Origin: Neobacillus sp. PS3-40
GTDB lineage: Bacteria; Bacillota; Bacilli; Bacillales; Cytobacillaceae
DNA: 64,000 nt
NCBI RefSeq assembly: GCF_030915485.1
Contig: NZ_CP133266.1
Location: 310,001-374,000 of the forward strand
Direction of reading: 5' to 3'
The first letter of the stretch is position 1, and every line of letters begins with the position of its first letter. The position numbers and the translations under genes were made by a program. Positions 26,463 through 34,862 of the stretch are shown here, piece by piece. Below the pieces are notes generated by a model that did no database searches, was not told the DNA's origin, and saw only the letters and a program-made list of their open reading frames with translations.

Positions 26463-26545
26463 GTCATTTAATTCATTTTCAAGTTGTTAGAACTAGTATC
26501 CACCCAAATACTACTTAATTGCCTCAACTTCATTTTATTTTAAAT

Positions 26546-26761
26546 CTAGATAAGTTGATCTTGAGCAATACTTGTTAGTTTTGATATTTTTTCATCTAAG
26601 TATTCGTTAATAAGTAAATCTAGTTTTATTGAATCTGAAATATAGTTTGTACTAGACGGCCCCGACTGTGCGTATAATTCACTTAAATTAATTCGTAGAT
26701 TCATTATCTCCATTAAGAGTTTATTATTTTCATCTTGACTATATTTAGTTGTTCCCATCAT
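26546..26761 (-). CDS. Spo0E-like aspartyl-phosphate phosphatase
   Basis: 71 residues in two helices: IMNLRINLSELYAQSG and DSIKLDLLINEYLDEKIS. This fits the Spo0E family pattern (IxxLRxxL...G...SxxLDxLIxxY), where the SxxLD segment supplies the acid residue that dephosphorylates Spo0A~P and so delays sporulation. The usual SQELD is here SIKLD. GAGGTG site; two adjacent ATG codons. Confidence 0.6.
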   Translation of the reverse strand: MMGTTKYSQDENNKLLMEIMNLRINLSELYAQSGPSSTNYISDSIKLDLLINEYLDEKISKLTSIAQDQLI

Positions 26762-27214
26762 ATTTACACCTCAATTATTTTTTGTAATATGATTTTGGAA
26801 ACCAAGATGAATTGTTTGTTCTTATCTCCGATGTTAACCTATAAAAGTAATTCCAAAATCGCTTTGATAGTAACATAGTCCTTATCGGTTGTGAATATGA
26901 AATTAAAAAGTAATAATATTATAAAAAATGTTAAATAATATTGATATATTAAGTGATGAGACTAAGTCCTATCTACCTTCATGATACCAAACAGTTTCTC
27001 TACACAGATAAATATTATGAAAGTGATACATGCTTTAGCGTAATAATATTATAAGTAAAAGTAAAACTATTATAAATATTTCAACAATTATACATTCCCG
27101 TAAATCTAGACTCTATCTTTGAAATTCATTACATGTACCAATTATCAATCTGGTTAATTCTGTTGATCGTTAAGAACCCATGTACCTATCGATGTTTGAA
27201 AAATGATTGTACTT

Positions 27215-27365
27215 AGCCCCCAACTTTGCCCGTTGATTTCCACTCCGGGCTCTTGCTTTCCGCGGGGAGGGATGGGAGCCTCCTCGGCGTTCCGCCTGTG
27301 GGGTCTCCCATTCCCTCTAATCCCGCAGGAGTCAAGTGCCCTTCTCTCCAATCAACTCAGGTAGA
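27215..27365. repeat. GC-rich dispersed repeat
   Basis: A markedly GC-rich block in AT-rich DNA, with GCCCGTTGATTTCCACTCCG, CTTTCCGCGGGGAGGGATGG and GTTCCGCCTGTGGGGTCTCC. I remember this from other Bacillus genomes, where it is often mis-annotated as a small ORF (GRPHRRNAEEAP in translation). I see only one copy here. The rest of 26,762-27,214 shows nothing. Confidence 0.6.
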
Positions 27366-27413
27366 TAAAGTGGAAAATGGACTCTCGATTAAGAAAGTCC
27401 TTTAGAGTGATGT

Positions 27414-27665
27414 TTACACTCCTACCTTTTCGCATAGTTTCTCAAAATCATGAAAAAAGGTAGTTTTTCTTTCTGTGTCACTTAGAATAGTAACGATAGG
27501 TTTCTCATAAAGAAATTCCCTAACTTCGTCTTTCCCTATCCTATTCTCCATGCGTTTAAATTCTACTTCATTCCTTAATTGTCGTAGGTTTTGGTTTATT
27601 TTTCTTGTTTTTCTACTTGGCATTAAGTGAAAAATATTTTCCGCTAAATTTCCTAATATATCCAA
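27414..27665 (-). CDS. Small charged protein, unknown
   Basis: 83 residues from a TTG start behind AAAGGGGGTG. Strongly basic in the middle (SRKTRKINQNLRQLRN) with a C-terminal TILSDTERKTTFFHDFEKLC. No transmembrane segment, no family recognised. Confidence 0.45.
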   Translation of the reverse strand: MDILGNLAENIFHLMPSRKTRKINQNLRQLRNEVEFKRMENRIGKDEVREFLYEKPIVTILSDTERKTTFFHDFEKLCEKVGV

Positions 27666-27788
27666 CTCAACACCCCCTTTACCATTTTAATACAAATATT
27701 AAAAATTGTTTAGATAGACTTTGATTATTATAGATTTAGCAACAATAGTTACGATAAGAGTCTTTCAATAAGGATATATTACTGTATT

Positions 27789-27833
27789 AAAAAAGACGAC
27801 TCTAAAAATCAATGTGAATTTTAAGTCGCCTTT
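27789..27833 (-). terminator. Probable terminator hairpin
   Basis: Minus strand AAAGGCGACTTAAAATTC versus TTTTTAGAGTCGTCTTTTTT: an imperfect stem followed by T residues. The nearest gene ending towards it lies beyond the 28.55 kb gene, so assignment is uncertain. Confidence 0.45.
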
Positions 27834-27969
27834 ATTAAATTGACTAGTTATTATTCTTTTTATCCATGACTCTACCCTGAAATAACTGTGAATAACTATT
27901 ATTTCATTCATAGATGTGCCAAAAATTTTGCATGGATGTCTGTTAAAGGTAAATATTGATATTTGATAC

Positions 27970-28190
27970 CTGTCTGAATTCTTAATAGACGGAGAAATTC
28001 CTATTAATTAGTAAATTGGATTAAAAATAGAATAAATAGACGGAGAGTTTCCGCCTATTGACTCAAAAACCGCGAAAATGGACGGCTTTGCATTGCCTAA
28101 CCGGAAAACCTTCGCTTATACACCCCCGAAACGAGCTCCATTCTGCATTTAACCGAAAAATCTCCGCTTATTTTATTTTCGTTAGTTTCT
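27970..28190. repeat. Tandem-like degenerate units
   Basis: Several related units occur here: GACGGAGAAATTCC, GACGGAGAGTTTCCGCCTAT, CCGGAAAACCTTCGCTTATA and CCGAAAAATCTCCGCTTATT, spaced about 50-60 bases. They read as a degenerate intergenic repeat; an open frame across them (28,058-28,252) has no ribosome site. Confidence 0.45.
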
Positions 28191-28443
28191 CGGATTACTT
28201 GAGTAATGATTGCCGTTATTACTACTTTAAAAATGGCTCTGTTAAACAATAATGTCTGTTAACGCCACTCGAAATCACTTATTTATCCCCTTATTTATAT
28301 ATTCATTTTAGAATAACAGTTCGTTTTATTCGAATATCAATATAAATATTTGATAGAGCCTTTTCTAAAATAAAGGATCTTATGTCGTGTTCCCTAATCA
28401 TAATGAAAAGCAACAATGAAGTTTAACAGATCCTTTTCTACAT

Positions 28444-28493
28444 AAAAGGATCTATCTCCCACACATTACATGCTGAGGAAATAGATCCTTTTG
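28444..28493 (-). terminator. Terminator hairpin
   Basis: Perfect 12-base arms AAAAGGATCTAT / ATAGATCCTTTT with a 26-base loop, 60 bases beyond the stop of the next minus-strand gene. Confidence 0.55.
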
Positions 28494-28552
28494 TTTGTGG
28501 TTTTTTAAAATTATATTGCATACTTCAAGGCCTTATCGCATTTACATGACCA

Positions 28553-28930
28553 TTAGCGGACTTCGTATCTTTTATGTTTCCACCCGACGAATAATGACCA
28601 TAATCCAATAGCACCGTGAAAATATATTAACCAGCTTATTTGAAAAAAAACAACAATTATTCCTGAAATGGTCGCTATTATTAAATAGAGTAATAGTTTA
28701 AAACCCTTCCACTTTTTCTCGCCGCTCTTAAATGGATTACTCAATTCATGAGGGATATGTGTACGAATTAATCTGAATAGCATTACTCCAAGAGCAAGAC
28801 CAAGTATTATGTGGATGATAAGAATTTTATTATAGATAAGTCCTTTCAAGGAGCCAAATGGAATAAAAAGAAATAGTCCAATAATAGCAGTGAAAATAGC
28901 TAATCGATAAGTTCCTTTCTCTTTTGGCAA
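28553..28930 (-). CDS. Four-helix membrane protein, possible cytochrome b-like
   Basis: 125 residues from a TTG behind AGGTGAT. Four hydrophobic helices, with His residues placed within or near helices (IIHIILGLALGVMLF; RTHIPHE; LIYFHGAIGLWSLFVGWKH). Such His spacing is seen in small cytochrome b561-like or ferric-reductase-like membrane proteins, but haem binding is only a possibility. Confidence 0.45.
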   Translation of the reverse strand: MPKEKGTYRLAIFTAIIGLFLFIPFGSLKGLIYNKILIIHIILGLALGVMLFRLIRTHIPHELSNPFKSGEKKWKGFKLLLYLIIATISGIIVVFFQISWLIYFHGAIGLWSLFVGWKHKRYEVR

Positions 28931-29146
28931 TGGATCACCTACTTTTTTGGTTTTTTCTCATTACAAAATAGTTTTCTAAAGTAGTTTCATAACACTATCC
29001 ATATGCCTCAATAATTTATTTATCACTTAAAATTAATTGACATTATTTTTCCTATTCCATGCTAAGTGAAACAACTATTCTGTTTGTAAAAAAACTGCAT
29101 TTTTAAATAGGCAGGACCCTGTTGAAACTTTGTGTTTCCATATATG

Positions 29147-29180
29147 AAAACTACCACAATTCGAAGATTGTGGTAGTTGA
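29147..29180 (-). terminator. Rho-independent terminator
   Basis: Perfect 12-base arms AACTACCACAAT / ATTGTGGTAGTT around TCGAAG, with T residues on the minus side. It follows the 73-residue protein gene. Confidence 0.65.
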
Positions 29181-29242
29181 AAGTTTTTTCTAATTTATAT
29201 CACTAATTGGGCTAGTAATTTGAAATTACTTTTCGTTTACCT

Positions 29243-29464
29243 TTATTCCAGAATAATACCCTTTTGATAGCTATCCATAAAACTTTCAACAACTTCTTCT
29301 AATGTTCCATTTGCTTCTGGAACTTGTACAATGACTTCATTACGACTATTCACGGCAACAATATTGACGTCATAGAGCCGATTCACATCAAGTTGAACCT
29401 TCAAATCTTCTGCAATTGTTTGGGCATTAAATTGATCATTAATTAAAAATCGAAAATTTTTCAA
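29243..29464 (-). CDS. 73-residue acidic protein, unknown
   Basis: TTG start behind AGGAGGGGA, a very strong site. The product (FLINDQFNAQTIAEDLKVQL, IVAVNSRNEVIVQVPE, VVESFMDSYQKGIILE) is a compact alpha/beta sequence without membrane segments. It resembles small uncharacterised Bacillus proteins, but I recognise no family. Confidence 0.55.
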   Translation of the reverse strand: MKNFRFLINDQFNAQTIAEDLKVQLDVNRLYDVNIVAVNSRNEVIVQVPEANGTLEEVVESFMDSYQKGIILE

Positions 29465-29624
29465 GATATTTTCCCCTCCTAATTCATATAAAATTCCCGT
29501 TATATAAGACCTTTACTAATGAAATAGAATGACCTAAACACTAAAAACTAGCCTTTGTTCTTATTCCATTATGTTGTAATAAATTTTTCCACCTTTACAC
29601 ATTATAATAATTGGAGGTGAAAGC

Positions 29625-29789
29625 ATGGAAAAAGACATAAGCCAAAACAGTAAAAATCAAAACAATAGCATTGATCAGGATGCAATTATGAATAGAGTTA
29701 ACCAAACTTTTGATAAAATTGCGCAAGATGTCAGAAATATGATAGATGAAAACGAACAGACTACTACTACTAAAAATCCATTATCCTAA
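29625..29789 (+). CDS. 54-residue hydrophilic small protein
   Basis: Starts MEKDISQNSKNQNNSIDQDA and continues with an amphipathic helix (MNRVNQTFDKIAQDVRNMID) and a Thr run. It has a GGAGGTG ribosome site at ideal spacing and its stop codon touches a strong terminator, so this is a complete transcription unit. Its opening MEKD- and Asn/Gln-rich style resemble the 61-residue protein just downstream on the other strand. Function unknown. Confidence 0.6.
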   Translation: MEKDISQNSKNQNNSIDQDAIMNRVNQTFDKIAQDVRNMIDENEQTTTTKNPLS

Positions 29790-29811
29790 CGCCAGTATTG
29801 GCGTTTTTTTG
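29789..29811 (+). terminator. Rho-independent terminator of the 54-residue gene
   Basis: CGCCAGTATTGGCG followed by TTTTTTT, overlapping the stop codon. Confidence 0.8.
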
Positions 29812-29939
29812 TTTCTAAGGCAAACCTTTCTTCAAAAAATAAAAACGTCTATTTTTGATAGACATTAGTATTTGTTTTCGGAAAAAGTATTGTTTTCTCA
29901 AGATTCCATTTGGAAAAGCCTTAACTATTTTAGCTATTT

Positions 29940-30125
29940 TTATAAACCTCCACAGGAAAAATTTTTATCTTTTCCATCTTGAGAGGTTTCTTCTTCTTTC
30001 GGATCTATAGAAACAGATTCATATCCATATCCTGTTGAACTAATTTCTAACACTTCTTTATTGGCCTTTCCTTTAAAATTAAGGTTAGTTTCATCAAATT
30101 TTTGATTTGAAAAGTCTTTTTCCAT
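29940..30125 (-). CDS. 61-residue small protein with C-terminal CGGL
   Basis: Begins MEKDFSNQKFDETNLNFKG and ends KDKNFSCGGL; acidic, no membrane segment, one Cys four residues from the end. AAAGGAGG ribosome site at good spacing. The layout (leader-like acidic body, short tail with a single Cys) could be compared with small secreted or modified peptides, but no processing site or maturation gene is nearby, so function is open. Confidence 0.55.
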   Translation of the reverse strand: MEKDFSNQKFDETNLNFKGKANKEVLEISSTGYGYESVSIDPKEEETSQDGKDKNFSCGGL

Positions 30126-30230
30126 TTCCGAACCTCCTTTAATTAAAACAGGGGCAGATTATTTTTAACCCCATTTACGCACACTTAGTTTCTGATCATT
30201 CTTGTTTTTCCCAAAAAAGTAAACACATAG

Positions 30231-30380
30231 CTATTCTCCCAAATAATTTTCATCTTTTTCGTAGGCTATAACAAATACTTTTTTGTGTGTTTCCTCGCTT
30301 AAACTTTCTTCAAGCGATTTAATTTCATTTATTAAATTAGGCGAAAGGTCAGCGGTAACATACTTATTTTGTTTTTCCAT
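30231..30380 (-). CDS. 49-residue small protein
   Basis: MEKQNKYVTADLSPNLINEI, then a charged helix (KSLEESLSEETHKKVF) and a tail IAYEKDENYLGE. AGGAGAG ribosome site. It shares the MEK opening and size class of its two neighbours. Function unknown. Confidence 0.5.
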   Translation of the reverse strand: MEKQNKYVTADLSPNLINEIKSLEESLSEETHKKVFVIAYEKDENYLGE

Positions 30381-30629
30381 CGTATCTCTCCTTTTTTTAC
30401 TATTATTTTACCCGCTATTGCTAAATATTCAGATTTGCTCCAGAAAAATACTTTCAAAGAAAAAGACGACCTTTAAGCAATAGGTAATTGATTTCGTTAT
30501 AAGCAGATAAAAACACTTGGCATCAATCTAACGGGTTCCGTCTTGGGAGAGAAAAATACAAATAAAATAGGAAGTAACATACCAATTAGTATCGGTTTCA
30601 ACAAAAAATTAGCAATATAAATAGCAATC

Positions 30630-30664
30630 AAAAACGCTCAGATCAATTAAGTTCTGAGCGTTTT
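30630..30664. terminator. Bidirectional terminator
   Basis: AAAACGCTCAGA / TCTGAGCGTTTT with a ten-base loop. It lies 57 bases beyond the stop of the minus-strand gene at 30,721. Between 30,381 and here I see no gene. Confidence 0.7.
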
Positions 30665-30720
30665 GACGTGTAATAAATTATCCTTATTTAATTAAAGAAC
30701 AGATACTTTAACAAAAATTA

Positions 30721-31044
30721 TTATACATTTGGGTCCTCACAACAGAAATTAGCAAAATATAAAAAGTTGATTTTCCTGACGTTAAAGTAAATTAAAGTTC
30801 CCCCAGTGCCTTTTTCATAAGGAGGTTTAGTTAATTTATATAACTTCTTATTTAATTTAGCATATTTTGCTTTGTCTTGTTTGTTAATATTTTTCTCCTC
30901 AATAATTCCTGTGGAAATTGCTTTTATTGGATGACCCATAGCGAATACTGTGGTTCTTAAGGCTATATTTGGTGTGGAATGCAAAAGAAGAAACATGCCA
31001 ATTACTATTGAAAAAGAAATTAATGCAACCATTTTCCCCCTCAT
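30721..31044 (-). CDS. Secreted or membrane-anchored small protein
   Basis: 107 residues: an N-terminal hydrophobic segment (MVALISFSIVIGMFLLLHS) acting as signal or anchor, a Lys-rich middle (NKQDKAKYAKLNKKLYKLTK) and a C-terminus with two adjacent Cys (FANFCCEDPNV). AGGGGGAA ribosome site. Unknown family. Confidence 0.5.
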   Translation of the reverse strand: MRGKMVALISFSIVIGMFLLLHSTPNIALRTTVFAMGHPIKAISTGIIEEKNINKQDKAKYAKLNKKLYKLTKPPYEKGTGGTLIYFNVRKINFLYFANFCCEDPNV

Positions 31045-31228
31045 TTGGTTTCCCCCTAAAACTTTCGAGCTTATTTAATTATACATTCCTTAAATAAAGG
31101 TGGAAATAAATTCCTCGAAAAATTAACCAACCCCGTTATTTAAAAGCAATCCTTTACAAACTCCATTATATTTTTATGTAAATTTTTCCATTTATCTTCA
31201 AAAAATAGGTTCGCTAATATCTAGCGAA

Positions 31229-31336
31229 CTATCTCAAATAAATTATATCTTTTAAATCAAACATTTTATCAATTATGCCTAATCTTTGTGCAGGGGTACG
31301 CTTTTCGACGTCAAGTTCTTTAGTAGCTTCACAGAA
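31229..31336 (-). pseudogene. Possible transposase C-terminal remnant
   Basis: The frame ends with a stretch containing RTPAQRLGIIDKMFDLKDII. The pattern TPAxxxGI followed by an acidic/hydrophobic tail is common at the very end of DDE transposases. There is no start codon of its own: upstream it merges into the terminator of the VIT gene. Could be a chance resemblance. Confidence 0.25.
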
Positions 31337-31338
31337 GT

Positions 31339-31368
31339 TAAAAAAGGTACGAGGAATTCCCCGTACTA
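31339..31368 (-). terminator. Terminator of the VIT-family gene
   Basis: GTACGGGGAATTCCTCGTAC, nearly a perfect palindrome centred on GAATTC, followed on the minus strand by TTTTTT. It begins seven bases after the stop. Confidence 0.75.
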
Positions 31369-31374
31369 TCCTTT

Positions 31375-32070
31375 TTACGAGAGCAAGCGCGCAAGCCCAA
31401 ATGCAACAGCTGCCGCTAAGCCACCAACGATCGTCGTTTGTACCGCGTTCTTCCATGGAGTAGTTCCTGTAAACCTACCTTTTATGTATCCAAATATCAT
31501 TAGAGCAATCAATGTAAAGATAACGGACATTTTTAAGGCAGAGGCAGGATCAGAAATGATTATGTATGGTGACAAAGGTATAAGTCCCCCGACTATATAG
31601 GAAATTGCAATTGTTATTGCACTATTTCTTGCCCTGCTAGGTTCTGGTTTCTCCAAGCCAAGCTCAAACTTCATCATAAAGTCTACCCATTGATCAGGAT
31701 TTTTTCTCATTGTAGCTGTAATAGATTTTATTTGTTCCTCTTCTAGGCCATACTCCCTGAATACTTCAGCTACCTCTTCTTCCTCTTTATCAGGGACCTC
31801 AATTACTTCTCGTTGTTCCCGTTTTAATTCCGTTTCATAATGCTCCGCATCCGTTTTTCCAGCCAAATATCCACCAAGTCCCATTGCAATAGAGCCTGCC
31901 GCAATTTCTGCTCCACCAGCTGTCATAATTAATGCTGTAGTATCAACTGCGCCTGATAAACCTGCTGCCAAAGCGAATGGAACCGTCAGACCGTCAGACA
32001 TGCCAATTACGATATCACGGATAAGATCCGAACTCATGAAATGCTTTTCCTCATGACTGTGTTTATCCAT
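31375..32070 (-). CDS. VIT1/CCC1-family metal transporter
   Basis: About 231 residues, start MDKHSHEEKHF behind GGGAGTG. First helices carry the family signature (IVIGMSDGLTVPFALAAGLS and AGGAEIAAGSIAMGLGGYLA), then a cytoplasmic metal-binding-type helical hairpin (EHYETELKREQREV, GLEEEQIKSIT) and three further helices. VIT/CCC1 proteins move Fe2+ or Mn2+ out of the cytoplasm. Typical length, apparently intact and monocistronic. Confidence 0.82.
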   Translation of the reverse strand: MDKHSHEEKHFMSSDLIRDIVIGMSDGLTVPFALAAGLSGAVDTTALIMTAGGAEIAAGSIAMGLGGYLAGKTDAEHYETELKREQREVIEVPDKEEEEVAEVFREYGLEEEQIKSITATMRKNPDQWVDFMMKFELGLEKPEPSRARNSAITIAISYIVGGLIPLSPYIIISDPASALKMSVIFTLIALMIFGYIKGRFTGTTPWKNAVQTTIVGGLAAAVAFGLARLLS

Positions 32071-32256
32071 TATTTTCACTCCCTATGAATTCAAAAGTAC
32101 GTTTTTAGTAAATTTTTTTCTCTAAAAAAATAAAAAACATATGAATGCTACCTAAGCTTACCAATATTTTTCGACAAAAGGCAGAAAAATCCTCCAAATA
32201 ATAAAAACATGTGTAAAACAAACACATGTTGAATTCTTTGTATTCTTAGATTTAGC

Positions 32257-32850
32257 TCACCATTCCCAGCGCTTCCATAAAACATTGCAATCAAACATAT
32301 CTTCAAAGGTATGTTTTAGCATCCAAAGAAATTTATCGGCGTTTTCAAAGGTATTTGTTATACAACCAGAAATAAATTGATGTGAATTATCCAAAGCCAG
32401 ATTATAGTTTTCACTATTGTCAATTATCTCAAGTGCTATATAAACAACTGTGCATAGCCCTAACGCCTGACCATTTTCATTATTACATGGAAACCATATA
32501 TCAGTACTACCAGTGGTGATTTTGCTTGTAAAATCAGCCAAGCTTACTTTTTCAATCTTACCTTCAGCAGTTAATTGAATGATCATATCATCGCCAACAT
32601 AGATCCCTGAATGGTCTTTATCATCTAATTGGCAATAAACTACTGAACCTAAAGCTGGTTTTTTATCATACATTATATCATAAGGTTGAACCTCAGATAA
32701 ATGAGAAACGACCGGAATGGTTACTTTTGATTCTTCTTTTGTACTCTTTTCACCTGAAAAGCTTTGTTTTCCACCTACTTCACCAACTTCTTCTCGTAAA
32801 TCTTCGCTAATAACCAAGCCACGATTTACAAACTTTCTCCAGAATCCCAT
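32257..32850 (-). CDS. LRAT-like domain protein lacking the usual Cys
   Basis: About 197 residues, start MGFWRKFVNRG behind GGGTGTG. Residues 56-165 follow the LRAT/H-rev107 fold (a permuted NlpC/P60): LGSVVYCQLDDKDHSGIYVG with His80, then DDMIIQLTAEGKIEKVSLAD, and YNLALDNSHQFISGC. In catalytic members the last motif is NCEHF; here it is NSHQF, so the nucleophile Cys is Ser156, with another Cys at 163. Acyltransferase or protease activity is therefore doubtful; it may bind lipid or peptide. Confidence 0.6.
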   Translation of the reverse strand: MGFWRKFVNRGLVISEDLREEVGEVGGKQSFSGEKSTKEESKVTIPVVSHLSEVQPYDIMYDKKPALGSVVYCQLDDKDHSGIYVGDDMIIQLTAEGKIEKVSLADFTSKITTGSTDIWFPCNNENGQALGLCTVVYIALEIIDNSENYNLALDNSHQFISGCITNTFENADKFLWMLKHTFEDMFDCNVLWKRWEW

Positions 32851-32947
32851 TCTCGTTACACACCCTCTAAAAAAATCCACATATCTATTTATTTTTCGTT
32901 CTACATATCTGCAAACCCTTTATTATTATTGTTAACATTTTGTGAAA

Positions 32948-32996
32948 TAACCGCTAAGGGAGAATGGTTAGGCGTTGTTGCCCTTATGCACTTAGC
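32948..32996. repeat. Dispersed repeat C, degenerate copy 3
   Basis: CGCTAAGGGAGAATGGTTAG, then GCGTTGTTGCCCTTATGCAC, reads like the CCTAAGGGCGA...AGGCGTAGTTACACTTA core of the copies near 8,870 and 39,800. The palindromic end is missing. Confidence 0.4.
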
Positions 32997-33000
32997 TACA

Positions 33001-33036
33001 AAAAAAAACGAGGCAAATTAGTATTTTGCCCCGTTC
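33001..33036 (-). terminator. Terminator of the methionine gamma-lyase gene
   Basis: Minus strand AACGGGGCAAA pairs with ATTTGCCTCGTT and is followed by TTTTTTT, ten bases after the stop. Confidence 0.8.
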
Positions 33037-33045
33037 CTTTTTATT

Positions 33046-34233
33046 CTATATAGAATCAAGTGCTTGTTTTAGGTCTTCCCATATGTCTTCCCAAGCCTCT
33101 AATCCGATCGATAAACGCAACATTGTATCTGTAATACCCATTTCTTTTCTTGAATCCTCTGGAATTACAGCATGTGTCATCGTTGCAGGATGTTCAATTA
33201 ACGTCTCAGCATCTCCCAGGCTAACGGCAATTTTAATTAACCTTAGCTGATTCATTAATTTTTGAGCTTCTCGTTTTTCCCCTTTAATTGTAAAGGAAAT
33301 CATTCCACCTGGTTTTTTCATTTGCTTTTCCATTATTGCAAATTGCGGATTTGTTTTATCTCCAGGGTAGAAGATTTCTTCTATTATTGGATGTGTTTTC
33401 AGTAATTCTGCAATTTTTTCAGTATTTTCCGAGTGGCGATCCATTCTAATAGGTAATGTCTTCATTCCTCTTATTAGCAGCCATGCATCAAATGGAGAGA
33501 TAATTCCACCGATATCTTTCTGCGTAGTCATCGAAATTTCATCCATGATTTCTTTCCTACCAACAGCTAATCCTGCCACAACATCACCATGTCCGCAAAT
33601 ATATTTTGTCGCACTATGAATGACAAAATCACAGCCTAATGTTAATGGTTTTTGAAGGTAGGGTGAACAAAACGTATTATCGACTACTACTTGTAAGTTA
33701 TGTTTCTTTGCTATTTTTACAACCATTTCTAAATCAATTAGTTTCATAGTTGGGTTTATTGGTGTTTCAACATAGATACAAGTTGTTTCAGGAGTGATAT
33801 ACTTTTCGATTGATTCTTCTGTATCCATCACACTGAAATCATGTGAAATTTTATATTTATTTTTCATCATTTGTAGTAATCCAAATGTACAGCCATAGAG
33901 TCCTTGGGTACAGATAATATGATCCCCAGACTTAGTAAGGGCTAATAAAATTGCCGATACAGCAGCCATTCCTGAACCAAAAGCGAGCCCTCGTTCACCT
34001 TCCTCAAGTGCCGCAATTCTTTCTTCTAAAACTTTTACCGTAGGGTTTCCTAGTCTTGAATAGATGTACCCGTCTTCGTTACCTGCAAAGCGATTTTCGC
34101 CTTGTTCTGCTGTTTCAAAGGTAAATGTGGAAGTTTGATAGATTGGTGGTGTTAAACTTCCAGAATGTTGCTGTGAATCGTAGCCAGTATGAATAACAGC
34201 TGTTTCCATGTTTTTAAATCGATTTTGACTCAT
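33046..34233 (-). CDS. megL: Methionine gamma-lyase (PLP enzyme)
   Basis: 395 residues of the Cys/Met-metabolism PLP family. The PLP-binding Lys is 210 (HSATKYICGHGDVVAG). The active-site GLYGCTFG places Tyr113 and Cys115, and that Cys is the hallmark that separates methionine gamma-lyase from cystathionine synthases and lyases. The enzyme splits methionine to methanethiol, ammonia and 2-oxobutyrate. Monocistronic, GGAGG site. I see no SAM riboswitch upstream. Cystathionine gamma-lyase is the main alternative. Confidence 0.8.
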   Translation of the reverse strand: MSQNRFKNMETAVIHTGYDSQQHSGSLTPPIYQTSTFTFETAEQGENRFAGNEDGYIYSRLGNPTVKVLEERIAALEEGERGLAFGSGMAAVSAILLALTKSGDHIICTQGLYGCTFGLLQMMKNKYKISHDFSVMDTEESIEKYITPETTCIYVETPINPTMKLIDLEMVVKIAKKHNLQVVVDNTFCSPYLQKPLTLGCDFVIHSATKYICGHGDVVAGLAVGRKEIMDEISMTTQKDIGGIISPFDAWLLIRGMKTLPIRMDRHSENTEKIAELLKTHPIIEEIFYPGDKTNPQFAIMEKQMKKPGGMISFTIKGEKREAQKLMNQLRLIKIAVSLGDAETLIEHPATMTHAVIPEDSRKEMGITDTMLRLSIGLEAWEDIWEDLKQALDSI

Positions 34234-34510
34234 CTACATTGCCTCCTCTTGTTCCTTCTCCACCTGATTTGGTGAAAAACAGAACCAAAAGCTATTTTGA
34301 TATTTTAAAAATACCTTTATTTTAAGAATATGCTATAACAAAAGAAATTGAAAGCGTTTTCAATATTTATTGTTTAAATTTCAATAAATCATGGTAAAGT
34401 ATGAATAATCATCAAATTGGCAACTATGTACCTTTTCAAGTAGGAAATAAGAATTTAACGAATTGTCGATATCCACTTTAAATTCGTCTCAGAACATCAG
34501 ATCGCTTATT

Positions 34511-34625
34511 CTACGGGTTGCTTTAATGAAGGCTCTTTTCTTAAACTTTGTTGCTATTTGAAACTAAATTAGAATGGGATTCCAGTTTACCGATGAAACC
34601 CGTAGGAAGTTTTTAAGAAAAGAGC
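34511..34625. repeat. Crossing inverted repeats (A-B-A'-B')
   Basis: CTACGGGTT (34,511) is complementary to AACCCGTAG (34,597), and GGCTCTTTTCTTAAACTT (34,531) to AAGTTTTTAAGAAAAGAGC (34,607). The arms interleave, so an RNA would form either a pseudoknot or two alternative hairpins. Just downstream, GCGAAAACAGCCTT (34,681) recurs in reverse near 47,204 (AAGGCTGTTTACG, then ATAGATTGTTAC), so the block belongs to a dispersed repeat. Confidence 0.5.
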
Positions 34626-34698
34626 ACGATACTATTGCTATTTCGGGTTTTTAGACTAGGTACGAAAAACAACAATCTATGCGAAAACAGCCTTAATG

Positions 34699-34732
34699 AA
34701 AAAATGGCTTGGAAAAACTCCGAGCCATTTTA
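34699..34732 (-). terminator. Terminator hairpin
   Basis: AAAATGGCTTGGA / CCGAGCCATTTT with a short loop, on the 3' side of the C45 acyltransferase gene, 130 bases beyond its stop. Confidence 0.6.
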
Positions 34733-34862
34733 ATGAGTATGCGAATTTCATTAAGAATATTTGCCGTTTGATTTTACCTACGATTCACTGCTTTGCACCT
34801 TAGAAGTAATCCTGTAATTTTTACACTGTAGCATTTTATTTCAGTAATTAAAGTAAATAAAG

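Noticed and set aside
27154-27351. 65-codon frame (GRPHRRNAEEAP...)
   Set aside because: It is the translation of a GC-rich repeat often mis-annotated as a gene; no ribosome site and no start context.
28058-28252. 64-codon plus-strand frame
   Set aside because: It is composed of the degenerate intergenic units and has no ribosome site.
29940-30125. RiPP precursor interpretation of the 61-residue protein
   Set aside because: There is a single Cys near the C-terminus but no radical SAM, lanthipeptide or transporter gene nearby, so I kept it as an unknown small protein.
34234-34862. SAM (S-box) riboswitch upstream of the methionine gamma-lyase
   Set aside because: The conserved S-box core was not found; the structured sequence there has a different arm arrangement and no obvious terminator/antiterminator switch before megL.
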